NCBI RefSeq assembly: GCF_000372465.1
Contig: NZ_AQUZ01000001.1
Span: 372,001-436,000 of the forward strand
DNA length: 64,000 nucleotides
Source of the DNA: Kribbella catacumbae DSM 19601
Lineage (GTDB): Bacteria > Actinomycetota > Actinomycetes > Propionibacteriales > Kribbellaceae
Direction: 5' to 3'
Below, in pieces: positions 9,305 through 17,200 of the stretch. Made by a program: the position numbers and the translations under genes. How positions within the stretch are numbered: the stretch's first letter is position 1; the number at the start of each line of letters is the position of its first letter. The notes below the pieces were generated by a model. That model had not been told where the DNA came from, searched no databases, and saw only the letters and a program-made list of their open reading frames with translations.

Positions 9305-9910
9305 ATGTCTCGAGTGATCTTGTACATGGCGATGTCGCTGGACGGCTTCATCACCGGCCCCGGAGACGACGCCCAGAACCCGGCTGGCATCAACGGCATG
9401 CGCCTGATGGACTGGCTCGGCAACGGCGACAGCGAGGGCGACAGGGTGGTCGACGCGTATCGGCCCAGCGATCCGAACAGCCGGATCGTTTTCGACGAGG
9501 CGATGGCTACCGGAGCCGTCATCACCGGCAAGCGGACCGGGGACTTCGCCGGGTATTGGGGCGGTGACCACCACGACGGCGTACCGATCTTCGTTCCTAC
9601 CCATCAGCCACCGGCCGAGAACCCGTACGAACTGGTCCACTACGTCACCGACGGCATCGAGGCGTGCGTGAAGCGGGCCAAGGCAGCAGCAGGCGATCGC
9701 GACGTGCTGCTGCACGGCGCCTACACCGCCCAGGAATGCCTGAAAGCCGGCCAGCTCGACGTCATCGAGATCCAGCTCAGGCCAGTCCTTCTCGGCCAGG
9801 GCCGACTGCTGTTCGACGGCCTCCCGCCCGAGCACATCGAGCTCGAACTGGTCCGGACGCTCGAGGCACCCGGCGTCCAGCACCTGCGCTACGAAGTACG
9901 GCAGTCGTGA
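9305..9910 (+). CDS. dihydrofolate reductase-like (RibD C-terminal domain) protein 1
   Basis: 201 residues from ATG 9305 behind GGAAGGA. The opening MSRVILYMAMSLDGFITGP is the standard start of small DHFR/RibD-C-like reductases. GAVITGKRTGD is followed by a DVLLHGAYTAQECLKAGQLDVIEI block, the nucleotide-binding region of the fold, and by PVLLGQGRLLFDG. Such proteins are presumed NADPH-dependent reductases; substrates are mostly unknown. It overlaps the next gene by GTGA, and the pair looks like a tandem duplication with similar motifs (GGDHHDGVPIFV in this copy, QGDHHDGVPIFV in the next). Confidence 0.82.
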   Translation: MSRVILYMAMSLDGFITGPGDDAQNPAGINGMRLMDWLGNGDSEGDRVVDAYRPSDPNSRIVFDEAMATGAVITGKRTGDFAGYWGGDHHDGVPIFVPTHQPPAENPYELVHYVTDGIEACVKRAKAAAGDRDVLLHGAYTAQECLKAGQLDVIEIQLRPVLLGQGRLLFDGLPPEHIELELVRTLEAPGVQHLRYEVRQS

Positions 9911-10482
9911 CGACGGGACCGATCCGGCTGTACATGTCGATGAGCCTCGACGGGTTCATCGCCGGACCAGACGACAAGGCAGGCCAAGAACTCGGGCGCG
10001 ACGGCGGACGGCTGTTCAACTGGCTGGATGACCGGCTGTCCCCCGGCATCAACGGTCAGGTGTTCGGCGAGGCGTTGGACACCGGAGCCCTGATCTCGGG
10101 ACGCCGAACCTTCGAGCTCGCCGACGGCTGGCAGGGCGACCACCACGACGGCGTACCGATCTTCGTGCTGACCCATCACGTCGACCCGAACGACGAATCG
10201 CCCAGCAGCACGACGTTCTGCACCGACGTCGTCGCCTGCGCCACCCAGGCCCGCGCCGCGGCGAACGGTCGCGCCGTCATGGTCCACGGCGCTGGGGCTG
10301 CCCAGGCACTGCTGCGCGCCGGCCAGCTCGATGAGCTCGAAATCCACCTCGTCCCGGTACTACTCGGCTCCGGCCGCCGGTTGTTCGAGACCCGAGACAC
10401 CAAGCACATGGAACTACAGCTCGTCAGGCAACTGGAGGGCCGCGACGCCCTCCACCTGCGTTACCAAGTCCTGAACCCCTAA
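9907..10482 (+). CDS. dihydrofolate reductase-like (RibD C-terminal domain) protein 2
   Basis: 191 residues from GTG 9907, which overlaps the stop of the first copy. It repeats the same layout: TTGPIRLYMSMSLDGFIAGP, GALISGRRTFELADGW, GDHHDGVPIFVLTHH, the VMVHGAGAAQALLRAGQLDELEIHLVPVLLGSGRRLF block and a closing LHLRYQVLNP. Related to the preceding protein by tandem duplication. Being co-translated, the two could form a heterodimer, since family members usually dimerise; that is inference. The gene is followed by an imperfect palindrome and the leader region of the IF-1 paralogue. Confidence 0.82.
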   Translation: MTTGPIRLYMSMSLDGFIAGPDDKAGQELGRDGGRLFNWLDDRLSPGINGQVFGEALDTGALISGRRTFELADGWQGDHHDGVPIFVLTHHVDPNDESPSSTTFCTDVVACATQARAAANGRAVMVHGAGAAQALLRAGQLDELEIHLVPVLLGSGRRLFETRDTKHMELQLVRQLEGRDALHLRYQVLNP

Positions 10483-10536
10483 CGCCAGTCAGCAGTGGCC
10501 GGGCACCCAACGGCTCCTCTGGTTCAGCCCGGCACG

Positions 10537-10559
10537 GGCCGACCAATAATTGGTTGGCC
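10537..10559. repeat. imperfect palindrome between reductase genes and IF-1 leader
   Basis: GGCCGACCAAT and ATTGGTTGGCC pair over 11 bases with one mismatch around a single central A. It could be an operator for the downstream leader or a weak hairpin ending the reductase operon. It stands out as AT-rich in a GC-rich setting. Confidence 0.4.
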
Positions 10560-10622
10560 GGTGCGGTGGCCGCGTTGGTACCGTGCCGTGGTCCGTGACA
10601 TCACGCCTGGAGGTGAGAACCC

Positions 10623-10679
10623 ATGAACGCTGTAGCGCAGTGGGTGCTCCCCCTCTCGTGGTCACGGGCGGGCGATTGA
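10623..10679 (+). CDS. possible 18-residue leader peptide
   Basis: ATG 10623 follows a near-perfect Shine-Dalgarno (GGAGGTGA, 10609-10616) with a 6-base spacer. It opens [18 protein letters not shown] followed by TGA. So strong a binding site on so short a frame, just upstream of a paired RNA structure and two further genes in series, is typical of leader peptides. Two tryptophans and two leucines occur, but no run of one amino acid that would show what is sensed. No known family. Confidence 0.45.
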   Translation: MNAVAQWVLPLSWSRAGD

Positions 10680-10682
10680 CGT

Positions 10683-10735
10683 AGGTGTCGCCGGGAGCGC
10701 CTCGAGAAGTTCGGCACTCCCGAAAGGAAACACCT
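10683..10735 (+). promoter_or_regulatory. nested RNA stem enclosing the ribosome binding site of the next small ORF
   Basis: AGGTGT (10683-10688) can pair with ACACCT (10730-10735), and inside it CGGGAG (10692-10697) with CTCCCG (10717-10722). The Shine-Dalgarno-like GAAAGGAA (10722-10729) lies between the two right arms, in a bulge. The structure begins four bases after the stop of the leader peptide, so ribosome position on the leader could open or close it. Prediction by eye; no energy was calculated. Confidence 0.4.
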
Positions 10736-10876
10736 ATGAACTCTTTGCCTTTCAGTACGGATCTCGGCGACCACCCGCTGAGGTCTCCCGGGTCGCGGAG
10801 AATCAGTGGCACGCGGTCCGGCGCTCGCCGGGCAGGCAGCAATCTGGAGCTGGTCCACCAGCGAGGAAAGGCCTGA
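10736..10876 (+). CDS. small ORF (46 residues) coupled to the IF-1 paralogue
   Basis: ATG 10736 follows GAAAGGAAACACCT. The predicted peptide starts [18 protein letters not shown] and becomes Arg/Ser-rich ([14 protein letters not shown]). Its stop lies two bases before the IF-1 ATG, so translation of this frame should feed the IF-1 gene. I know no family. It may be a second leader peptide, valued for being translated rather than for its product, or a small basic protein. Confidence 0.45.
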   Translation: MNSLPFSTDLGDHPLRSPGSRRISGTRSGARRAGSNLELVHQRGKA

Positions 10877-10878
10877 CG

Positions 10879-11103
10879 ATGCCCAGGACTACCGGCGGCA
10901 TCGAAGTCGAGGGCATCGTCGTCGAGTGCCTCCGCAACGCCAGCTTCCGGGTCGAGCTCACCAACGGCCACAAGGTTCTCGCCCACATCAGCGGAAAGAT
11001 CCGGAAGAACTACATCAAGATCCTCCAGGAAGACCGCGTCCTGGTGGAGCTGAGCCCCTACGACCTGACCCGAGGCCGAATCATCTTCCGCTACCGAAAC
11101 TGA
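10879..11103 (+). CDS. infA: translation initiation factor IF-1 paralogue
   Basis: 74 residues, the usual IF-1 length, an S1-like OB fold. Core motifs are intact: [57 protein letters not shown]. It differs from the usual actinobacterial IF-1 (as I remember it, MAKKDGAIEIEG..., GKMRMHYIRIL) at the N-terminus and in the [10 protein letters not shown] stretch. It is also not in the ribosomal-protein context (rpmJ-rpsM) where the housekeeping infA sits. So it is likely a second, conditionally used IF-1, perhaps for cold or antibiotic stress. The leader upstream supports separate control. Confidence 0.88.
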   Translation: MPRTTGGIEVEGIVVECLRNASFRVELTNGHKVLAHISGKIRKNYIKILQEDRVLVELSPYDLTRGRIIFRYRN

Positions 11104-11175
11104 CCCCACCGACAGCGGGTGCCCTTCGCGGGGCGGCGCTGAGAAGATCCAGGACGGGGACCGTACGGTTGGGCC

Positions 11176-12168
11176 GTGAGTACCTTGGGGCGGCGGCTGG
11201 ACGCTGCGCAGCGGCGGCGTCGGCGGCTCGGGTTCCCGCTCGCCGTGGTTTACAAGTTCTTCGACGACCAGGGCAGCTATCTCGCGGTGATCGTCACGTA
11301 CTACGCCTTCGCGGCGATCTTCCCGATGCTGCTGATCTCGTCATCCGTTCTCGGGTTCGTTCTGCAGGGCAACGAGGATCTGCAGAAGGCCGTCCTGCAA
11401 TCGGCGCTCAAGGAGTTCCCGATCGTCGGTACTCAGCTGGCCACCCCGCAGGGCCTGCAAGGCAGCACCCCGGCCGTCATCGTCGGCACGCTCGCCGCGG
11501 TGTACGGCGTGATCGGGCTCGGGCAGGCGGTACAGAACGCGGTCAACGTGATCTGGGGAGTCCCCCGGAACGCACGCCCCAATCCGTTCCACGGGCGGCT
11601 GCGGTCCGGGGCGCTGCTGTCGCTGGCCGGTCTCACCGTGCTCAGCTTCGCCACCCTGACCGTCCTGGCCGGCAGCCAGGCATCGCTGTCCGGTGAGGTC
11701 GCCATCACGATGGGGTGGCTCGTTTCCATCGGATCGGTCCTGGTCCTCACTGTCATGCTGACCCTGTGCCTGCGCCCGGCCACGAGGCCTCGGCCCGCCC
11801 TTCGGAAGATCGTCCCGGGGGCGTTCTTCACCGCTGTCGGCTGGCATCTGCTCGAACGTCTGGGTGGCATCTACGTCAACGAAGTACTGGCCAAGACGAG
11901 CGAGGTGAACGGCGTCTTCGCCCTCACCCTGGGGCTGATCGGTCTCATCTACGCCGCGTCGGTGATCGCCGTGATCGGCGCCGAACTGAACTCGGTGATC
12001 GCCCACCAGCTCTACCCGCGCTCGTTGCTGGCGCTCTTCACCGACTCCGCCACCGACCTGACACCAGCCGACCAGCGCGCCTACGCGATGTACGCCCGGG
12101 CCCAGCGCCACAAGGCCGCCGAAACCATCGAGGTCACCTTCGACGGCAAGCCCGGACCTTCCTCCTGA
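11176..12168 (+). CDS. YihY/BrkB family inner-membrane protein
   Basis: 330 residues from GTG 11176. About six membrane segments are visible. Family landmarks include a soluble N-terminus with YLAVIVTYYAFAAIFPMLLI, GTLAAVYGVIGLGQAVQNAVNVIWGVP and KIVPGAFFTAVGWHLLERLGGIYVNEVL, ending in LGLIGLIYAASVIAVIGAELNSVIA. The family was once called RNase BN, but that assignment was wrong; its function is unclear, with proposed roles in transport or envelope integrity. No strong ribosome binding site precedes the GTG. A 15-base tandem repeat covers its stop codon. Confidence 0.82.
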   Translation: MSTLGRRLDAAQRRRRRLGFPLAVVYKFFDDQGSYLAVIVTYYAFAAIFPMLLISSSVLGFVLQGNEDLQKAVLQSALKEFPIVGTQLATPQGLQGSTPAVIVGTLAAVYGVIGLGQAVQNAVNVIWGVPRNARPNPFHGRLRSGALLSLAGLTVLSFATLTVLAGSQASLSGEVAITMGWLVSIGSVLVLTVMLTLCLRPATRPRPALRKIVPGAFFTAVGWHLLERLGGIYVNEVLAKTSEVNGVFALTLGLIGLIYAASVIAVIGAELNSVIAHQLYPRSLLALFTDSATDLTPADQRAYAMYARAQRHKAAETIEVTFDGKPGPSS

Positions 12169-12191
12169 GGCGCGGTCTCCTGAGGCGCGGT
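12162..12191 (+). repeat. 15-base perfect tandem repeat over the BrkB stop codon
   Basis: CTCCTGAGGCGCGGT occurs twice in direct succession. The first copy contains the TGA stop of the YihY/BrkB gene. Probably a recent slippage duplication; loss of one copy would leave the protein end unchanged. Confidence 0.8.
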
Positions 12192-12229
12192 TTTCGCTGA
12201 TTGGACGTGGTCCGGTTAGGGTCTGCCGA

Positions 12230-12829
12230 GTGTCCACCTTCGATGTCGCCGCATCAGACCACGAACTGCCGGATGTAGAAGAACGCGCTTGGCGCGACGT
12301 GTCCGATGTCGGGGTCGCCACCGCCCGCATCAAGTGGGCGGGGGCCGCGCGGGAGATGCTGATCCTCGCCGCCAAGAAGTACCAGGCGCTTGTGCAGCAC
12401 AAGGACATCGCCGCCGGCGTACAGGACTTGACCGGTATCCGCACCAAGCAGGCGACCCGGCAGTGGATCGGGGGCGTGCTCGCCGAGGTGTCCGCGGAGA
12501 GCCTGCGCCGCGGTGAGCCGATGCTGTCGGCACTGTGCGTCAACCCCGACGAGAGCGTCTTCGACGGGTACGCCGCAATCGTGGGTGCAGCAACCGGTAC
12601 CACTCCCCCGGACCCCGACGTACATGCCTCCCACGAGCGCCTCGCCACTTACCGTCACTTCGAGGCAGCCGGTCTGCCTGCCGACGGCGGCAGCGCGATG
12701 ATCCCGCCGAAGCTCGGCGCCGCCCGCGCCCGAGCCCGCAAGGCCGCGATCGCCGAGCGCCCGATCAAGAAGTGCCCCAAGTGCAACCTGCAGACCCCAG
12801 CCAACGGAATCTGCGACACCTGCGACTGA
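12230..12829 (+). CDS. hypothetical protein with C-terminal zinc ribbon
   Basis: 199 residues from GTG 12230. The N-terminal 110 residues look mainly helical (ARIKWAGAAREMLILAAKKY, TRQWIGGVLAEVSAESL). A Pro-rich middle follows, then a basic segment (AARARARKAAIAERPIKK), and the last 18 residues are CPKCNLQTPANGICDTCD, a four-cysteine zinc-ribbon pattern (CxxC...CxxC). This suggests nucleic-acid or protein binding. No family recognised. It stands alone between the BrkB gene and a strong bidirectional hairpin. Confidence 0.65.
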   Translation: MSTFDVAASDHELPDVEERAWRDVSDVGVATARIKWAGAAREMLILAAKKYQALVQHKDIAAGVQDLTGIRTKQATRQWIGGVLAEVSAESLRRGEPMLSALCVNPDESVFDGYAAIVGAATGTTPPDPDVHASHERLATYRHFEAAGLPADGGSAMIPPKLGAARARARKAAIAERPIKKCPKCNLQTPANGICDTCD

Positions 12830-12854
12830 ATGCCGTCGGCGTTCTGGGACAGGT

Positions 12855-12906
12855 GATTGCAGGCCCGCTCCCCCTGCCCCCTCCGGAGAGGGACGGGCCT
12901 GCAATC
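12855..12906. terminator. bidirectional hairpin, 13-bp perfect stem
   Basis: GATTGCAGGCCCG (12855-12867) pairs perfectly with CGGGCCTGCAATC (12894-12906). The 26-base loop contains a second small hairpin (CCCTC-CGGA-GAGGG). It lies between the zinc-ribbon gene and a possible small gene on the opposite strand, so it can end both transcripts. No T-tract. Confidence 0.65.
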
Positions 12907-12923
12907 GGACGGTGGATGGCGAA

Positions 12924-13106
12924 TCACGCCACGCTGGATCGATGCAGGCGGCGACGGCGCAGCTCGCGCAGTAGCGATCGTTTCGTTCGGATCAGCGCAG
13001 TCAGCCGATCGAAGTCGGCGCTACAGCGAGCCGCCCGCAATTCAGCCTCGACGGTGTGAAGAAAGGCGATCAGTTCGCGAGCTGTACTGGTGTCGTGATC
13101 GCGCAT
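12924..13106 (-). CDS. possible small helical protein (60 residues)
   Basis: From ATG 13106 (MRDHDTSTARELIAFL) the frame gives an amphipathic helical protein with a basic C-terminus (RTKRSLLRELRRRR). The amino-acid mix is plausible for a coiled-coil or small regulatory protein, and the frame ends just before the bidirectional hairpin. The ribosome binding site is weak (GGGGCTGCT). No family recognised; it could be chance. Confidence 0.35.
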   Translation of the reverse strand: MRDHDTSTARELIAFLHTVEAELRAARCSADFDRLTALIRTKRSLLRELRRRRLHRSSVA

Positions 13107-13259
13107 AGCAGCCCCGGCAGGTCGAAAGATCATGCCCGGCTGTCTGAGGCTGAACCACTATGACCGCTGGAAGCGCTTCGATCAACCCCCTTGGACCAAC
13201 ACGCCAGCGCTGGACTGGACGGCCGGGCAGTGCTAAGCCGGAAGGATCAAGGAAGGCCT

Positions 13260-14003
13260 GTGACTGATCGCCGCAAATTGTCGAGTGTCGGGCCGGCACC
13301 GCAGGACAGTCAGCCCGGGCCGGACCGGCTGGCCCATGTGCTGAGCGAACTGGCCCGGGATCTGCACCGCGCCGACGACCCCGATGACGTGCTGCGGGAG
13401 GTCGTACAGGCCGCGATGGACCTCGTACCTGGAGCCCTGGCCGGGTCCGTGACGACTCTCGTCGGCGGAAAACGCGTAGAACACAAGGCGGCGTCGGGCG
13501 GGCTGCCGGCGCGGGTCGACGCCGTGATGACGGAGTTCGGCGAGGGGCCGTGTCTGGACGCCTTGTTGCATCATCGGATCGTCCGGGTCGTCGACATGCG
13601 CCGCGAACCTCGCTGGCCGCTGTTCGCGCCGCGCGCCGCCGCGCTGGGAGCCCTGAGCATGCTGGCCTTTCCCATGTTCGTGAAGGATGACAGCCTCTGT
13701 GCGCTCAACTTGTACGCCGAGGAGGCGGACGAGTTCACCGACGAGTCCGAGCACGTCGGCAGGTTGCTCGCCGCCCATGCGGCGGTCGCCTACTCGGGCG
13801 CGCAACGGGAAGAGAACCTGCTGGCCGCCATCGAGACCCGTGACCTGATCGGCCAGGCCGTCGGCCTGCTGATGGAGCGCTATTCGATCTCGTCCAGCCG
13901 TTCGTTCGACACGCTGGTCCGCTTCAGCCGCCAGACCAACCGCAAACTCCGCGACGTCGCCGCCGAACTGATCCGCGACGCCGAGGCGGGCGCGCACAGA
14001 TAG
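13260..14003 (+). CDS. GAF-ANTAR domain protein (RNA-binding antiterminator candidate)
   Basis: 247 residues from GTG 13260, chosen because AAGGAAGG precedes it; a longer frame exists upstream. A GAF sensory domain spans about residues 25-170 (LARDLHRADDPDDVLREVV, GEGPCLDALLHHRIVRVVDM, ALGALSMLAFPMFV). It is followed by an ANTAR domain (ETRDLIGQAVGLLMERYSIS, FDTLVRFSRQTNRKLRDVAA). ANTAR domains bind paired hairpins in nascent RNA and prevent termination; GAF binds small ligands. Many actinobacteria carry several. No linked target operon is obvious, though a structured leader follows the gene. Confidence 0.88.
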   Translation: MTDRRKLSSVGPAPQDSQPGPDRLAHVLSELARDLHRADDPDDVLREVVQAAMDLVPGALAGSVTTLVGGKRVEHKAASGGLPARVDAVMTEFGEGPCLDALLHHRIVRVVDMRREPRWPLFAPRAAALGALSMLAFPMFVKDDSLCALNLYAEEADEFTDESEHVGRLLAAHAAVAYSGAQREENLLAAIETRDLIGQAVGLLMERYSISSSRSFDTLVRFSRQTNRKLRDVAAELIRDAEAGAHR

Positions 14004-14037
14004 TTGCGAGGTCTGGCCGTGGTGAAAATATGGGCTT

Positions 14038-14195
14038 AGCCTCGGCTCAGGCAGGCACCGTGGGGGTGCCGGCCGGTACGCCGGTACCCGGGGGGATCGG
14101 TCAACGGGACTGAGGGGTTTGCTACGGCGACCTGGGGGATCACCCTGACGTTCAGCGTCGGCTTCCTGCGGTGACGGCGTCCATCTGCCTTCACG
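14038..14195 (+). promoter_or_regulatory. structured leader of the subtilase gene
   Basis: This gap holds a series of short stems: GCCT-CGGCTC-AGGC, GGCACC-GTGG-GGGTGCC, a GCCGGTACGCCGGTACC element, and GACG-TTCA-GCGTC. Motifs such as GGGACTGAGG and GGGGGATCACC look RNA-like. It resembles a structured 5' leader before a secreted cell-wall-active enzyme, a place where actinobacteria often have cyclic-dinucleotide riboswitches, but I cannot match it to a known class. Consecutive hairpins are also what ANTAR proteins bind, and the GAF-ANTAR gene is directly upstream. Confidence 0.35.
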
Positions 14196-14207
14196 GGAGG
14201 CCAACGC

Positions 14208-17200
14208 ATGGGGTCACCGATATACCGACGAACCATTCGACGCACCACCATGGCCGGGTTGTCAGCCGGTCTGCTGCTCACCGCAGCCCTGGTCCCGACG
14301 GGCGCGATTGCCGCCGACCCGCCACCAACCACCCCGAGCGGCCGGCCCTTGACGGCGACGCCGCTCGCGGTCGCCAGTACGGTCAACGGCGCGAAGTCGC
14401 CCAGCGGTCAGCTCGCCAAGAGCGACCCCGCACTCATCAACAGCACGTCGGCCAAGCAGGTCCGCGTGGTCGTCAAGCTCGACTACGACTCGCTCGCCTC
14501 GTACCGCGGCGGCATCAAGGGCCTCCCCGGCACCAGCCCCTCGGTCACCGGCAAGCGCCTCGACCCCAGGGGCGCCAACGCCACCAAGTACCTCAAGCAC
14601 GTGACCGCGGTGGAGAACGCCTTCCTCACTGCGATGCAGACCAGGGTTCCGAGCGCCAGGGCCGGACAGAAACTGCGCACCGTGTACGGCGGCGTCGCGC
14701 TCAGCGTGCCCGCGAACCAGGCCCGCGACCTGCTGAAGCTCCCCGGCGTCGCCGCGGTCCAGCAGGACAATCCACAGCAGTTGCTGACCGACTCTAGCGG
14801 CGACTTCATCGGCGCCCCGACGATCTACAACCAGCTCGGCGGCTCGGCCAACTCCGGCAAGGGCGTCATCGTCGGCATCCTCGACAGCGGCTCGTGGCCG
14901 GAGCACCCGTCGTACGCCGATCCCGGCACGCTGCCGGCGCCACCGGCGACCGCTGACGCCACACCGCGGGTGTGCGACTTCGGCGACAACCCGCTGACAC
15001 CCGCGGCCGACGTGTTCGTCTGCAACAACAAGCTGATCGGCGGACGGCCGTTCCTCGACACCTACAACGCGGTGATCGGCGGCGACGTCTACCCCGACTC
15101 CGCCCGTGACTCGAACGGTCACGGCACGCACACGTCGACGACCTCGGCCGGCGGTCCGGTCGCCGACGCGAACCCGCTGGGCATCAGCCGCGGACCGATC
15201 CGCGGCATCGCACCGGCAGCGGCGGTCTCCGTCTACAAGGTCTGCGGTGCAGAGGGCTGCTTCCCGTCCGACTCGGCGGCGGCTGTCGCGCGCGCCATCC
15301 TCGACGGTGTCCGGGTGATCAACTTCTCGATCTCCGGCGGCAGCGACCCGTACAGCGACCCGGTCGAGCTCGCCTTCCTGGACGCGTACGCCGCTGGTGT
15401 GTTCGTGGCCGTTTCGGCCGGCAACTCCGGTCCGGGCGCGAACACGACCGATCACCGCAGCCCGTGGGTCACCACGGTGGCAGCCTCCACCCAGAGCCGG
15501 ACCTTCCGCTCGACGGTCACGTTGACCGACGGTGCTGCGACCGCCACGGTCACCGGCGCCTCGGTCACCGGGGGCCTCGGTACGCCGACGCCCGTCGTAC
15601 TGGCTGGTTCCACGCCTGGATACACCGATGCGACCTGCAACACTGCGGCACCCGCGGGCACGCTCACGGGCAAGATCGTCGCCTGCCGGTTCACGCCTGG
15701 CCGGGTGATGAAGGGCTTCAACGTCAAGCAGGGCGGCGCCGTCGGGATGCTGATGTACAACACCACCTCGCCGTCCGACGTCTTCACCGACAACCACTGG
15801 CTGCCGGCCGCGCAGCTCGAGAAGCCCGACGCCGACGCGCTGCTCGCGTTCCTCGCGGCGCACCCGGGCACGACCGCGACGATGACGCAGGGGACGAAGG
15901 CCACCTGGCAGGGCGACGTGATGACGTCGTTCTCGTCGCGCGGACCTGGTGGCGACTTCCTCAAGCCCGATGTCACCGCCCCCGGGCTGCACATCCTTGC
16001 CGGTGCCACACCGACTCCCGAGTCCCCGTCCGAGGGACCGCCCGGGAACCTGTACCAGGCGATCGCCGGTACTTCGATGTCGTCACCGCACGTGGCCGGC
16101 GCTGCCGCACTGGTCTTCGCCCTGCATCCGTCGTGGACGCCGGGCCAGGTCAAGTCCGCGCTGGAGACAACGGCCAAGACAACGGTCAAGAAGCCTGACC
16201 GGGTCACGCAGGCCGACCCGTTCGACCATGGTGGCGGCCGCATCGACCTGACCAAGGCCGGCGACCCCGGTCTGACCCTGGACGAGACAGCGGCGAACTA
16301 TGCGGCCTCGGCCACCAGCGCGCTGAACCGGATCGACCTCAACCTGCCGTCCGTGAACGCGCCCACCATGCCGGGCGTGATCACCGCCGAGCGCGTCGTC
16401 AAGAACGTCACCAACCAGAAGCTCCGCTTCACCGCGAGCGGTAGCACCGTCAGCGGCGCACGCATCACGGTTCTGCCGCCCGCGTTCGAGGTCAACCCTG
16501 GCCAGACGCGGAAGCTGACCATCACGATCACCGCACCCGACCTGCCCGATGGTCAGTACTTCGGCCAGGTCAACCTCAGGCAGCTCGGCGGCACCCGCAC
16601 CCTGCACCTGCCGGTGGCGTTCTTCCGGCAGGAAGGCATCGTGCCGATCGACCAGACCTGCGTTCCGGGCACGATCGCGCGGAACACCGGCCAGTCGACC
16701 TGCACCGTGACTGTGCAGAACAACAGCCTGCAGACCACGGACGTGACCGCGGTCAGCACGCTGAGCTCGCAACTGCGGCTCAACAGCGTGACGGGTGCGA
16801 CCAAGATCGGTAGCCAGATCGCCACCAAGACCGCGACCCTGGCCGGGCGCGATCCCGACAAACCGGTGATCGCACCTGGAGAGTTGTTCGGCTACCTCCC
16901 GCTGGACGACTTCGGCATCACACCGACCCCGGTCGGCGACGAGCAAGCGGTGAATTTCAACGTTCCGCCGTTCGTGTTCGCCGGGCAGACCTACACCAGG
17001 ATCGGCGTGACCTCCAACGGCTACTCGGTCGCGGGCGGAACGTCGGGGTCGGACGACATCCAGTTCACGCCGCAGAGCCTGCCCGATCCCGCCCGCCCGA
17101 ACAACGTGCTCGCGTCCTTCTGGACCGACCTCGACGGGACCGCGGCTCCGGGCGTCTTCGCAGCCACTCTGACCGACGACGTGAGCACGTGGCTCGTCCT

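Noticed and set aside
9058..9531. 157-codon minus-strand frame over the start of the first reductase gene
   Set aside because: Overlaps the well-supported reductase N-terminus and has no recognisable features.
14004..14207. c-di-AMP (ydaO) or c-di-GMP riboswitch before the subtilase gene
   Set aside because: The conserved ydaO closing stretch and the GEMM tetraloop-receptor blocks I remember are not visible; kept only as an unclassified structured leader.
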